This document shows, piece by piece, positions 6,926-13,389 of a stretch of 13,389 nucleotides of DNA (positions within the stretch are counted from its first letter, which is position 1; each line of letters starts with the position of its first letter). The stretch covers positions 1 to 13,389 of the forward strand of contig DFSO01000013.1 of the NCBI GenBank assembly GCA_002378665.1. The letters are read 5' to 3'. This stretch comes from Loktanella sp. UBA3435 (GTDB lineage Bacteria > Pseudomonadota > Alphaproteobacteria > Rhodobacterales > Rhodobacteraceae). The position numbers were made by a program, and so were the translations under genes. Under the pieces are notes generated by a model. That model worked only from the letters and a program-made list of their open reading frames with translations, was not told where the DNA came from and searched no databases.

Positions 6926-6939
6926 TGAACGATGTTCAT
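6925..6939. promoter_or_regulatory. Operator copy 2: ATGAAC-N3-GTTCAT
   Basis: ATGAACGATGTTCAT has the same arms as copy 1 with a different centre. It overlaps the last base of the -10 and the expected transcription start, a position typical of repression. Confidence 0.7.
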
Positions 6940-6955
6940 AAATTGGAGAGAACAC

Positions 6956-7261
6956 ATGTTACGTCCCCTACTCGCAGTTTTTACGCTTGGCGCTGCCGCC
7001 GCTTGCACCGATGCTGGCAGCAATCACGCCGCGCAATCCGTCAATCATAGCGAGGCGTCCGTTGTCCATGGCTCTGCTGCCGTCGGCGATACAGTGACCT
7101 CGGTCGTTGCGGTGCCGTTGATCGTTTCTGGCACCTCTTTGGTCGTATCAGGCGCCGCTATTCAGGCGTCTGCCACTGGCCCAACGCCTGCACCAATGCC
7201 TGCACCTATGCCAGCACCAAATGCCCCCCTGCCCTTTAGTAGACTCATATTTAGGAGATAG
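6956..7261 (+). CDS. Small exported, possibly lipid-anchored protein with a PAPM repeat tail
   Basis: This 101-residue protein has an N-terminal signal sequence ending in GAAAAC, with Cys17 as a possible lipid attachment site; the residue at -3 is Ala rather than the usual Leu, so the lipobox is weak. The middle (about 45-75) is a small-residue hydrophobic stretch, VGDTVTSVVAVPLIVSGTSL and onward, which may insert in a membrane. It ends in a proline-rich PTPAPMPAPMPAPNAPLP tail encoded by a 12-bp repeat. ATG 6956 has GGAGAG six bases upstream; an earlier ATG at 6932 lies within operator copy 2 and near the transcript start. The gene ends four bases before the DUF2145 gene, so the two form an operon. 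I do not recognise a function. Confidence 0.75.
   Translation: MLRPLLAVFTLGAAAACTDAGSNHAAQSVNHSEASVVHGSAAVGDTVTSVVAVPLIVSGTSLVVSGAAIQASATGPTPAPMPAPMPAPNAPLPFSRLIFRR
7186..7221 (+). repeat. Three tandem 12-bp units encoding PAPM-type repeats
   Basis: The units GCCTGCACCAAT, GCCTGCACCTAT and GCCAGCACCAAA are tandem with one to three mismatches. They encode the Pro-Ala-Pro-Met repeats near the C-terminus of the small exported protein and could change copy number by slippage without shifting the frame. Confidence 0.8.
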
Positions 7262-7265
7262 ACCT

Positions 7266-8063
7266 ATGCGAATTCTGAAACTTTGCGCCGCCCTTGTGAT
7301 CTCGCTGTTGCCCGCTGTTGCCACTGCTGGGAGTAGTGCCGCTGGCAAGCCGATCCTGCCCGCAGCCGAGGTCGCGGTATTTGCGGATCGTGTGCAGAAC
7401 GATCTCGCAGCACGCGGTGCCAGCGTTGCGATTGTTTCGCGCATGGGTCGAGATCCTGCGCAGATGCCTGACGGGATTCTCTATACCCACGTCGCATTTT
7501 GGGTCTATTCGCAAATCACATTGGCGGACGGCAGTCGCGGGCAAGGCTACCGTGTTTACAACCTTTATCAACGGGGGGACGAGCGTACGGTCAGCGATCT
7601 GGTGCAAGACAGCCCTGCCGAGTTTTTCGCGGGTGCACAGCGTTTGGATACGGGGATCATTATTCCAAAGCCTGCATTACAACGCAAATTGCTCGCGGTC
7701 ATCAATAGCCCGACCTATGCCGCCCTGCACAATCCTCGCTATTCGGTGCTGTCCAACCCGCGCAACGGGATATTCCAGAACTGCACCGAACATACGCTCG
7801 ATGTATTGATGGCGGCCGTTTATGGCACCAATGATCTCGCGCAAATTCAAGCCAATATTACCGCTTATTTTGAGCCTCAGGTCATCGAGATTGGCGGGCT
7901 TAAGCGGGCACTAGCGACGCTTGCGTCAGAGGCTTTGACGACACGCGACCAAGGCGACGTGATTGGCACAACAACGTTTGGATCGCTCGCGCGGTTCATG
8001 CAGAAGTATGACCTCGCGGCTGAAGTCTACCGTGTCACGCCGACACAAATCACGCGGTTCTGA
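7266..8063 (+). CDS. DUF2145 family exported protein
   Basis: The 265-residue protein has a classic signal peptide (MRILKLCAALVISLLPAVATA) and is probably periplasmic. It matches the DUF2145 family, with MPDGILYTHVAFWVY, VYNLYQ, LVQDSPAEFFAGAQ, SPTYAALHNPRYSVLSNP and QNCTEHTLDVL. The family has no assigned activity that I know of. H75 in THVAFWVY and C173 in NCTEH occur in the His-then-Cys order of circularly permuted papain-like folds (LRAT, YaeF/YiiX), so a thiol hydrolase activity is a reasonable inference. ATG 7266 has AGGAG eight bases upstream; an earlier GTG/ATG-type start would overlap the preceding gene. It is the second gene of an operon controlled by the double-operator promoter. 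Confidence 0.85.
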   Translation: MRILKLCAALVISLLPAVATAGSSAAGKPILPAAEVAVFADRVQNDLAARGASVAIVSRMGRDPAQMPDGILYTHVAFWVYSQITLADGSRGQGYRVYNLYQRGDERTVSDLVQDSPAEFFAGAQRLDTGIIIPKPALQRKLLAVINSPTYAALHNPRYSVLSNPRNGIFQNCTEHTLDVLMAAVYGTNDLAQIQANITAYFEPQVIEIGGLKRALATLASEALTTRDQGDVIGTTTFGSLARFMQKYDLAAEVYRVTPTQITRF

Positions 8064-8067
8064 TTGA

Positions 8068-8152
8068 CCTATACCTCGCGATATAGGGGCATAATCTTTG
8101 GCTTACGCCCCCCGTTCTAAACCTCCAGCCAATAGCTGGCGGTCGGTGGGCG
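8068..8152. repeat. Inverted repeats in the intergenic region before the PepSY gene
   Basis: The 150-base gap between DUF2145 and PepSY contains CCTATA (8068-8073) pairing with TATAGG (8082-8087). It also contains a nested structure: outer CGCCC (8106-8110) with GGGCG (8148-8152), and inner CCAGC (8125-8129) with GCTGG (8135-8139) around a five-base loop. There is no T run, so it is not a standard terminator; it may be a structured leader or an operator. No convincing -35/-10 pair was found. Confidence 0.4.
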
Positions 8153-8213
8153 GAGCAGTGTGTTGGCAGTGCTGGGCATATCGCTCTCACGCTAACACAT
8201 TGGAGTATCCATT

Positions 8214-8471
8214 ATGAAAAAAACTATCATCGCAGCCCTTCTGACACTTTCCGCGGCCCCAGCATTTGCAGAGCCATCCTGCACACCAGGCGCAGACGTC
8301 ACCCCAGTTTGGTAATCTTTGCAGAAGTTCGAAGAAGAAGGCGGCGAAGTCATCTCTTTCAAGATCAACGACGGCCAGTGCTATGAAATCTACGGCAAAG
8401 TAGACGGCGTAAACATGGAAATCTTCTTTGATCCAAACACAGGCGAAGAGCTCGACCGTATCGAAGCTTAA
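8214..8471 (+). pseudogene. PepSY-domain periplasmic protein, interrupted by an in-frame TAA
   Basis: The reading frame from ATG 8214 (GGAG eight bases upstream) encodes a signal peptide (MKKTIIAALLTLSAAPAFA) and CTPGADVTPVW. It then meets TAA at 8313-8315 (codon 34) and continues in the same frame for 51 codons to its natural TAA at 8469. The downstream part (FEEEGGEVISFKIND, CYEIYG, MEIFFDPNTGEEL) is a typical small PepSY domain. PepSY proteins of this type commonly sit beside cytochrome b561 genes and are thought to modulate membrane or periplasmic partners. With the stop, only an exported 13-residue peptide would be made. No other lesion is visible, and the rest of the gene looks well conserved, so the stop is recent or a sequence error. 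It is followed by cytochrome b561 after 24 bases. Confidence 0.82.
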
Positions 8472-8495
8472 ACCCAAGAATGAAGGAGGTGCATC

Positions 8496-9040
8496 ATGGC
8501 ACAGTTTGAGACACATTCATCCGCCCCTCGCGTGACAGTCTGGGACCTTGGGGTGCGCCTCTTTCACTGGTCGTTGGTCAGTATGGTCGTGCTGACTTAT
8601 CTCTTTGATGAGCCGCGCAAACTGCATCGTGGGATGGGCTATGTTGTGATCATTTTGATCGCATTTCGGCTGATCTGGGATTTGTGGGCGGCAAACATAC
8701 ACGGTTCGCCGACTTCATCCCTAGTCCTGCCCGATTGTTCGGATATCTGCGCGATATGCTGCGTGGCCGCGAGGCGCGCTATCTTGGTCATAACCCTGCA
8801 GGAGCCGCTATGATCGTGCTGCTGCTGTGCACATTGTCAGCGATTGGCGCGACGGGTTACATGATGGGCATGGACGCCTATTTCGGGAAGGATTGGGTTG
8901 AGAATACCCATAAGCTCTTGGTTAATTTTCTAATTGTTTTTGTCGCAGGCCATGTGGGCGGCGTGATCTTTTCGAGTTGGCGCCATCGTGAAAACCTTGT
9001 GAAGGCGATGGTTACAGGTCACAAAGAGCGGCATGATTGA
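8496..9040 (+). pseudogene. Cytochrome b561-type membrane electron carrier, frameshifted by a one-base deletion
   Basis: ATG 8496 follows a perfect AAGGAGGT. The first frame encodes LFHWSLV, a first helix and KLHRGMGYVVIILIAFRLIW, then goes out of frame and stops at 8811. The second frame restores FVGGKHTRFADFIPSPARLF, a helix (AAMIVLLLCTLSAIGATGYM), WVENTHKLLVNFLIVFVAGH and the end at TGA 9038. One base is missing in the G run at 8677-8679 (CTGGGATTTG; an extra G restores W-G-F-V-G). The repaired protein has 181 residues, four membrane helices and four haem-ligand histidines (FHW, KLH, NTHK, AGH), the pattern of di-haem b561/hydrogenase cytochrome b proteins. Its end overlaps the start of the luxR-type gene by 8 bases (ATGATTGA), indicating translational coupling. 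Both flanks of the lesion are intact. Confidence 0.87.
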
Positions 9041-9554
9041 TCCAGTCCAAAACATCGTCCAAAACCCAAAACTGCGGCGTGGATTTTTCCTCGCTGCGGT
9101 TGCAATGCAACTAGGGTGCGGGCTTGTTTTCACCCTCGACATTACTTCTGAGTGGGGCGAGTTTACTTGGCACACTTGGGCTGAAATTCTGGGGGTGATT
9201 GGCCTTGTGATTGGCGCAAGTGTCACGCTTAATCAATATCGTCACCTCCTACGCCGCACGCTTAAGGTCGAACGTGAACTTGGCGCGGTGAGTGGTGCAT
9301 TTCAGGAGATGATTTAAGCACATTTCACCGCGTGGCAATTGACCGCGGCCGAACGGGACGTGGCGCTTTTATCAATCAAAGGAATTTCAAACACAGATAT
9401 TGCCGAAATGCGCAACACGCGCGCGGGCACGATCAAAGCACAGCATGCCGCGATTTACCGCAAGGCGGGTGTGTCGAGCCGAGCGGAGCTCATCTCGGTT
9501 GTTTTCGAGAATTTGATCGCGGGCCTTGATCTGACGGCGCAAACCGATTCCTAA
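9033..9554 (+). pseudogene. Membrane-anchored LuxR-type (GerE helix-turn-helix) regulator, interrupted by an in-frame TAA
   Basis: The first part (94 residues) has two membrane helices (about 16-37 and 50-70) and a charged linker (HLLRRTLKVERELGAVSGAFQEMI). TAA 9315-9317 follows, and the same frame continues as AHFTAWQLTAAERDVALLSI through a GerE-type DNA-binding domain (ISNTDIAEMRNTRAGTIKAQ, IYRKAGVSSRAEL) to TAA at 9552. Joined, the protein has 173 residues, normal for the two-helix plus HTH regulators found in Roseobacter-group genomes. The stop falls just between membrane part and DNA-binding part, at a position usually held by a polar residue. TTG 9339 could start the HTH part alone, but no ribosome site is seen. 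It overlaps cytochrome b561 by eight bases, suggesting that the regulator reads the state of that cytochrome (inference). Confidence 0.85.
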
Positions 9555-9600
9555 ACGTGACACCTGACTAGAAAATTGCGCGGTTTGACTGCCATTGCTT

Positions 9601-9632
9601 CCCCTTCGCTCATTGTCGCCATATAGAAGGGG
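9601..9632. repeat. Seven-base inverted repeat upstream of mipZ
   Basis: CCCCTTC (9601-9607) and GAAGGGG (9626-9632) flank 18 bases that include a TATAGA -10-like hexamer, 25 to 31 bases before the mipZ start. It could be an operator or a leader hairpin. No other feature is seen in the 102-base gap. Confidence 0.35.
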
Positions 9633-9656
9633 CAGAAATCGAGCGAGGGCAGACCA

Positions 9657-10466
9657 TTGGCGCATATTATCGTTGTGGGTAATGAAAAAGGCGGAGCGGG
9701 CAAATCGACCGTATCCATGCATGTGGCAACAGCGTTGTCGCGCATGGGGCACAAGGTTGGCTGCTTGGATCTTGACCTGCGCCAAAAGACCCTTGGCCGT
9801 TATATCTCTAATCGGAATACCTATCTAGAGAAGGCAGGCCTTGATCTGCCGACGCCGAGCTATCACGATCTGCCCGAGATTGAGCAATCCGAACTTGCCC
9901 CTGGTGAGAACGTCTATGATCACCGTTTGTCTGCGGCTGTTGCTGGTTTGGAGCCTGAGAGTGATTTCATTCTCATCGATTGCCCCGGTTCACACACGCG
10001 CCTGTCACAGGTTGCCCATAGCCTTGCCGATACGCTGATCACGCCGCTGAACGATAGTTTTGTGGACTTTGATTTGCTGGCTCATGTGGACACCGAAGGC
10101 GAGGACATTACCGGTCCGTCCGTTTATTCCGAGATGGTTTGGAATGCCCGTCAATTGCGTTCGCAAGCAGGTCTACCGCCGATTGACTGGATTGTTGTGC
10201 GCAACCGTATGGGTGCACAGGCCATGGTCAACAAAGAGAAAATGGAACGCGTTATCAACAAGCTGTCCAAGCGGATCGGCTTTCGTACGGCTGCTGGGTT
10301 TAATGAGCGCGTGATTTTCCGCGAGCTTTTCCCACGTGGTTTGACGCTGCTTGATCTTAAAGATCTTGGCGTGAAGGGGATGAACATTTCCAACGTTGCG
10401 GCCCGTCAAGAGCTGCGCGACTTGGCGAAATCACTCAACTTGCCGAATGTGACTGCGGATTTTTAA
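9657..10466 (+). CDS. mipZ: MipZ, ParA-family ATPase positioning the division site
   Basis: MipZ forms a gradient from the chromosome origins, together with ParB, and inhibits FtsZ polymerisation so that division occurs at midcell in alphaproteobacteria. The 269-residue protein has the deviant Walker A GNEKGGAGKST (8-18), the family-specific CLDLDLRQ (36-43) with catalytic-region aspartates, FILIDCPGSH (103-112) and the MipZ-specific RMGAQAMVNKEKM and GFNERVIFRELFPRGLTLLDL. The length is normal and the frame is intact. The start is TTG at 9657, seven bases after AGGG; the conserved N-terminus MAHIIVVGNEKGGAGKST begins exactly there and no ATG or GTG is available nearby, so a weak start codon may limit its amount. 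It is monocistronic as far as can be seen. Confidence 0.95.
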   Translation: MAHIIVVGNEKGGAGKSTVSMHVATALSRMGHKVGCLDLDLRQKTLGRYISNRNTYLEKAGLDLPTPSYHDLPEIEQSELAPGENVYDHRLSAAVAGLEPESDFILIDCPGSHTRLSQVAHSLADTLITPLNDSFVDFDLLAHVDTEGEDITGPSVYSEMVWNARQLRSQAGLPPIDWIVVRNRMGAQAMVNKEKMERVINKLSKRIGFRTAAGFNERVIFRELFPRGLTLLDLKDLGVKGMNISNVAARQELRDLAKSLNLPNVTADF

Positions 10467-10584
10467 GATCACATTTACCTGATTGTGGCACAGCGGTTGG
10501 AATGGTGCTTTTGTTATTGGTCAATGCGCCGTAACAATTGGCGTTAACCATTATAAATCGCGGGTGATACCTTTGAAAAAACTT

Positions 10585-12187
10585 ATGTCTCTTGAACGTT
10601 ATTGCGTTCTTCTTTTGGTTGCTGTGCTCGCAGTCATTACGTTCATCGGCGCGTTCTGGTCGGGGTGGATGCTGTTTTTCTTTGTTATCTTTGCCGTGCT
10701 GACCGTGATTGGCATTCGCGACATGGCCCAAGATAGCCATGCAATTTTGCGCAACTACCCGTTGCTTGGCCATATCCGCTATATGTTCGAGACGATCCGC
10801 CCCGAAATTCGCCAGTATTTGATTGAGGGCGATAAAGACGAACAACCGTTCAGCCGCGAGAATACGGTCTTTGGTGTATCAGCGCGCCAAAGGTTTTGAG
10901 GATAAGCGCCCGTTTGGGACCCAAGAGAAGGTTTATGAAGCTGGGTATTCATGGTTGACCCATTCGGTGGCGCCTGTGCATTTCAACGACTTTGATTTCC
11001 GCGTCAAAATCGGTGGGCCACAGTGCCTGCAACTCTATAGCGCCTCACTTTATAACATTTCGGCCATGTCGTTTGGCGCGCTGTCTGCCAACGCGATTTC
11101 CGCCCTCAATCTTGGTGCAAAGATGGGTGGGTTTGCCCATGATACCGGCGAAGGTGGCATTAGCCGCTATCACCGCAAAGCGGGCGGCGATTTGATTTAT
11201 GAGATTGGCTCTGGTTATTTCGGGTGTCGCAATGACGACGGCAGCTTTAACCCAGAGAAATTTGCCGCGCAGGCCGCTGACGATCAGATAAAGATGATCG
11301 AAGTAAAGCTTAGCCAAGGGGCCAAACCTGGCCATGGCGGCGTATTGCCCGCATCCAAGATCACCCCAGAAATTGCCGAGGCTCGCGGAGTTCCGATGGG
11401 GCAAGACTGTGAATCTCCTGCGGCGCATTCTGCTTTTAAAACGCCAATCGAGTTTTGTGAATTCTTGGGCGAGCTGCGTAGACTGTCAAACGGCAAGCCT
11501 ATCGGCTTCAAGCTTTGCATCGGACACCTCCGCGAGTTTTTGTGCATGGTGAAGGCGATGATCAAGACAGGGATTGTTCCAGACTTTATCGTCGTGGATG
11601 GCACCGAGGGCGGCACTGGTGCTGCGCCGCTTGAATTTGCCAACCATGTTGGGATGCCGATGGTTGAGGGGCTCAGCTTTGTCCATAATTCACTGCGTGG
11701 CGCTGGATTGCGCGACCAAGTGAGGATCGGGGCCGCTGGCAAATTGGTCACGGCATTTGATATCGCACGCGCGATGTCGCTGGGTGCCGATTGGTGCAAC
11801 TCAGCGCGTGGCTATATGTTTCCGATTGGCTGCATTCAGGCGCAAGCGTGCCATACAAACCATTGCCCCGTCGGGGTCGCGACCCAAGACCCGCTGCGCC
11901 AACGGGCGTTGAACGTTGACGACAAGAGCAAACGTGTTGCTCGTTTCCATGCGAACACGATGAAGGCGCTGGGTGAGATGGCGGGGGCTGCTGGTCTCAA
12001 TGATCCACGAGATTTCCTGCCCTATCACTTTATGTCGCGCAAGGCAGACGGGCAGCTTATCGAAGGGCAAGACGCCTATCCCTATCTCCCAACAGGCTTC
12101 TTACTGACTGACGATGGTGGAGATTACGGCTATCGCAGCCGTTGGAACCGCGCCACTGCCGAAAGCTTTGCCGCGGTGCCGCTGTAA
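10585..12187 (+). pseudogene. FMN-binding glutamate synthase-like protein, frameshifted by a one-base insertion
   Basis: The first frame encodes two membrane helices (CVLLLVAVLAVITFIGAFW, WMLFFFVIFAVLTVIGI) and HAILRNYPLLGHIRYMFETI, then IEGDKDEQPFSREN and an early stop at 10897. The second frame resumes with RSLVYQRAKGFEDKRPFGTQ and runs through the whole glutamate synthase catalytic domain to TAA 12185. Its features include NISAMSFGALSANAISALN, FAHDTGEGGIS, KPGHGGVLPASKI, VVDGTEGGTGAAP, IGAAGKL, SARGYMFPIGC and the cysteine cluster C-X5-C-X4-C before PVGVATQ. One extra base at 10861-10864 (AATACGG instead of AATCGG) explains the shift; removing it gives 533 residues, normal for this family. 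These proteins resemble the synthase domain of GltB, but their own substrate is not well established. ATG 10585 is chosen; TTG 10573 is an alternative, and ribosome sites are weak for both. Confidence 0.87.
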
Positions 12188-12193
12188 CGGACC

Positions 12194-13165
12194 TTAGTGC
12201 TTTTTAAGCCGCGCCGGGATCAAACCCTTCGCGCGCAATGCAAAGCTTACGCGTGGCGTCGTCGCTGTCTCGCCGCGCGAACGGGTCCGTAAAACGGGGG
12301 TCGTCTTGGAGGCCCCTGAGCGGCTTTCGCGCAGCACGATGTAAAGACCACTGGCGATAATGATTGACGCACCCACACCAGTGGGTGTGTCGATCGTTTC
12401 GCCAAAAAACCAAAACCCGTAAATCGTCGCCCAGATGATCTGGCTATATTGCATTGGTGCGATAATCGCCGCCTCGCCGTTTTGATAGGCTGTGATCATC
12501 ATACGGCTGGCGATCCAAGCGAGCATCGCAACAAGCCCAATCAGCCCCAGATGTTCAATTGGCATCGGTTTGTGAACAAACGGCAAGGCGATAGCCATCA
12601 GCACAAAGTTTGCCATCATAGGATAAATAAGGAGCACCAAGGGCCGTTCGTCTGCCCCAACCTTGCGCACTACGATTGAGGCAATGGATCCAAAGAAAGC
12701 CGCCGCTAAGGCGGCTAAATGCCCGAGTTCGAGGTTTGTAGCACCTGGTCGCAAGACGACAATGACACCGATAAGGCCAACGATCACCGCCGCCCAGCGC
12801 CTGATGCGGACAGTTTCACCCAGAACAGGAATGGCGAGCACAGTGATCATAAGCGGTGACGCAAAGAGGATCGCGTATACCTCCGCAAGCGGCAAAACGG
12901 AAAAGGCGTAATAAGCGCAAACCCCTGTGATGACGGCGGCGACGGTCCGCAAAGCAAGCCACCAAGGATGCACCGGAATAAGCGTGCTAGATACGCTGTC
13001 GCGCATCATCGAAATCATCGCAAACGGGAACGTCAAAAGCACCGAGAAAAAGACCAGCTGGAATGGCGAATAGTCCGCACCCATCACCTTGATCACAACG
13101 TCATGCACCGCATAAATTGCAAACGCCAATAAGGCGACCAACGCGCCACGTAGATTGCCAGACAT
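12194..13165 (-). CDS. EamA/DMT-family transporter
   Basis: This 323-residue inner-membrane protein has ten predicted hydrophobic helices arranged as two EamA repeats, from LRGALVALLAFAIYAVHDVV to GVGASIIIASGLYIVLRE. Typical family patterns include SPLMITVLAIPVLGETVRIRRW closing the first repeat and APMQYSQIIWATIYGFWFFGE in the second. Members export small metabolites such as amino acids or their derivatives; the substrate cannot be told from sequence. The C-terminal tail from about residue 283 is basic and cytoplasmic (RTRSRGETATTPR, ARLKKH). ATG 13165 has GAGG about seven bases upstream. It converges on the broken glutamate synthase-like gene with only six bases between stops and no visible terminator. 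The frame is intact. Confidence 0.92.
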   Translation of the reverse strand: MSGNLRGALVALLAFAIYAVHDVVIKVMGADYSPFQLVFFSVLLTFPFAMISMMRDSVSSTLIPVHPWWLALRTVAAVITGVCAYYAFSVLPLAEVYAILFASPLMITVLAIPVLGETVRIRRWAAVIVGLIGVIVVLRPGATNLELGHLAALAAAFFGSIASIVVRKVGADERPLVLLIYPMMANFVLMAIALPFVHKPMPIEHLGLIGLVAMLAWIASRMMITAYQNGEAAIIAPMQYSQIIWATIYGFWFFGETIDTPTGVGASIIIASGLYIVLRESRSGASKTTPVLRTRSRGETATTPRVSFALRAKGLIPARLKKH

Positions 13166-13188
13166 GTGTTTCCTCTTTCGGGCCGCTA

Positions 13189-13223
13189 ACGCGCCATCAA
13201 ATATTTGAAATTCGGTGGCGCGT
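13189..13223. repeat. Hairpin between the DUF2167 gene and the EamA transporter
   Basis: ACGCGCCA (13189-13196) pairs perfectly with TGGCGCGT (13216-13223) around a loop that itself contains the palindrome CAAATATTTG (13198-13207). It lies downstream of the DUF2167 stop and upstream of the transporter start on the same strand. No T run follows, so it may be a weak terminator for the first gene, a processing site, or an operator for the transporter. Confidence 0.5.
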
Positions 13224-13242
13224 CTAAACTACGAAATCGCCT

Positions 13243-13389
13243 CTAACTTACGTCGTCCTTACGCCCGAAGATTTTGTTTTTCAACCATAGCAAGGGCAAA
13301 AGAAGTAGGAACCACGCTTTCTTAAAGATCAGTAAAAACGTCATGAGAAAGCCGGTCTTTGCGATGACTTTGCCAGCGATCAAAACGCC
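13243..13389 (-). CDS. DUF2167 family membrane protein, C-terminal end (continues past window)
   Basis: An open frame enters from the right edge and ends at TAG 13243-13245, giving 49 codons. It reads GVLIAGKVIAKTGFLMTFLL, then a second hydrophobic stretch (AWFLLLLPLLWL) and a basic end (KNKIFGRKDDVS). The IAGKV-AKTG pattern followed by a hydrophobic helix and a KIFGRK-like end is typical of the C-terminus of DUF2167 membrane-anchored proteins. The rest of the gene is outside the window, so the assignment is moderately secure only. Confidence 0.7.
   Translation of the reverse strand, partial: GVLIAGKVIAKTGFLMTFLLIFKKAWFLLLLPLLWLKNKIFGRKDDVS

Noticed and set aside
8106..8152. Riboswitch before the PepSY gene
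   Set aside because: Only short stems are seen, and no known riboswitch core could be recognised.
8677..8679. Programmed frameshifting in cytochrome b561
   Set aside because: No slippery heptamer, downstream structure or family precedent; a one-base deletion explains it more simply.
2054..9317. Reassignment of TAA to a sense codon, as in some ciliates
   Set aside because: At least eight genes in the window end with TAA at the normal family length (for example YHYH protein, helicase, mipZ, EamA transporter), so TAA still terminates.
10435..10845. 136-residue minus-strand open frame
   Set aside because: Antisense to the end of mipZ and to the membrane part of the glutamate synthase-like gene; no domain.
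11284..11799. 171-residue minus-strand open frame
   Set aside because: Antisense to the glutamate synthase catalytic domain, whose motifs are unmistakable.

Overview
The protein families and operon arrangements point to an alphaproteobacterium, most likely a Rhodobacterales (Roseobacter-group) member. MipZ, an NsrR-type Rrf2 regulator beside a group III truncated haemoglobin, a DUF2145 protein, an FMN-binding glutamate synthase-like protein and a DUF2167 protein are all typical of that group. Base composition looks moderate for the group. I see no tRNA, rRNA, insertion sequence, phage gene or CRISPR array.

Layout. (1) 2-2599, plus strand: mprF, open to the left edge and cut in two by an in-frame TAA. 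(2) 2605-4159, minus strand: a secreted YHYH-domain protein, a group III truncated haemoglobin and an unlisted 51-residue membrane protein; divergent from them is nsrR at 4241-4669. The shared intergenic region carries two near-identical 12-bp palindromes. (3) 4788-5153: an unrecognised small protein, then a bidirectional terminator, then a DEAD-box RNA helicase on the minus strand (5293-6600) whose leader contains a strong hairpin. (4) 6956-8063: a small lipoprotein-like protein and a DUF2145 protein behind a promoter flanked by two copies of ATGAAC-N3-GTTCAT. (5) 8214-9554: a PepSY protein, a cytochrome b561 and a membrane-anchored LuxR-type regulator, apparently one operon, with every gene carrying one inactivating lesion. 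(6) 9657-10466: mipZ. (7) 10585-12187: an FMN-binding glutamate synthase-like gene broken by a one-base insertion. (8) 12194-13165, minus: an EamA/DMT transporter. (9) 13243 to the right edge, minus: the C-terminal end of a DUF2167 membrane protein.

The main anomaly is the number of single-lesion broken genes. There are three in-frame TAA codons (mprF, PepSY, luxR), one single-base deletion (cytochrome b561) and one single-base insertion (glutamate synthase-like). Each affected gene has exactly one lesion and is otherwise open and well conserved on both sides, so the lesions are either very recent or are sequence errors. TAA also ends at least eight genes here at their normal length, so general reassignment of TAA is not supported. 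The most attractive functional units are the cytochrome b561/membrane-LuxR operon, which looks like an electron-transfer-coupled transcription regulator, and the NsrR/truncated haemoglobin/small membrane protein module, a likely nitric oxide response.
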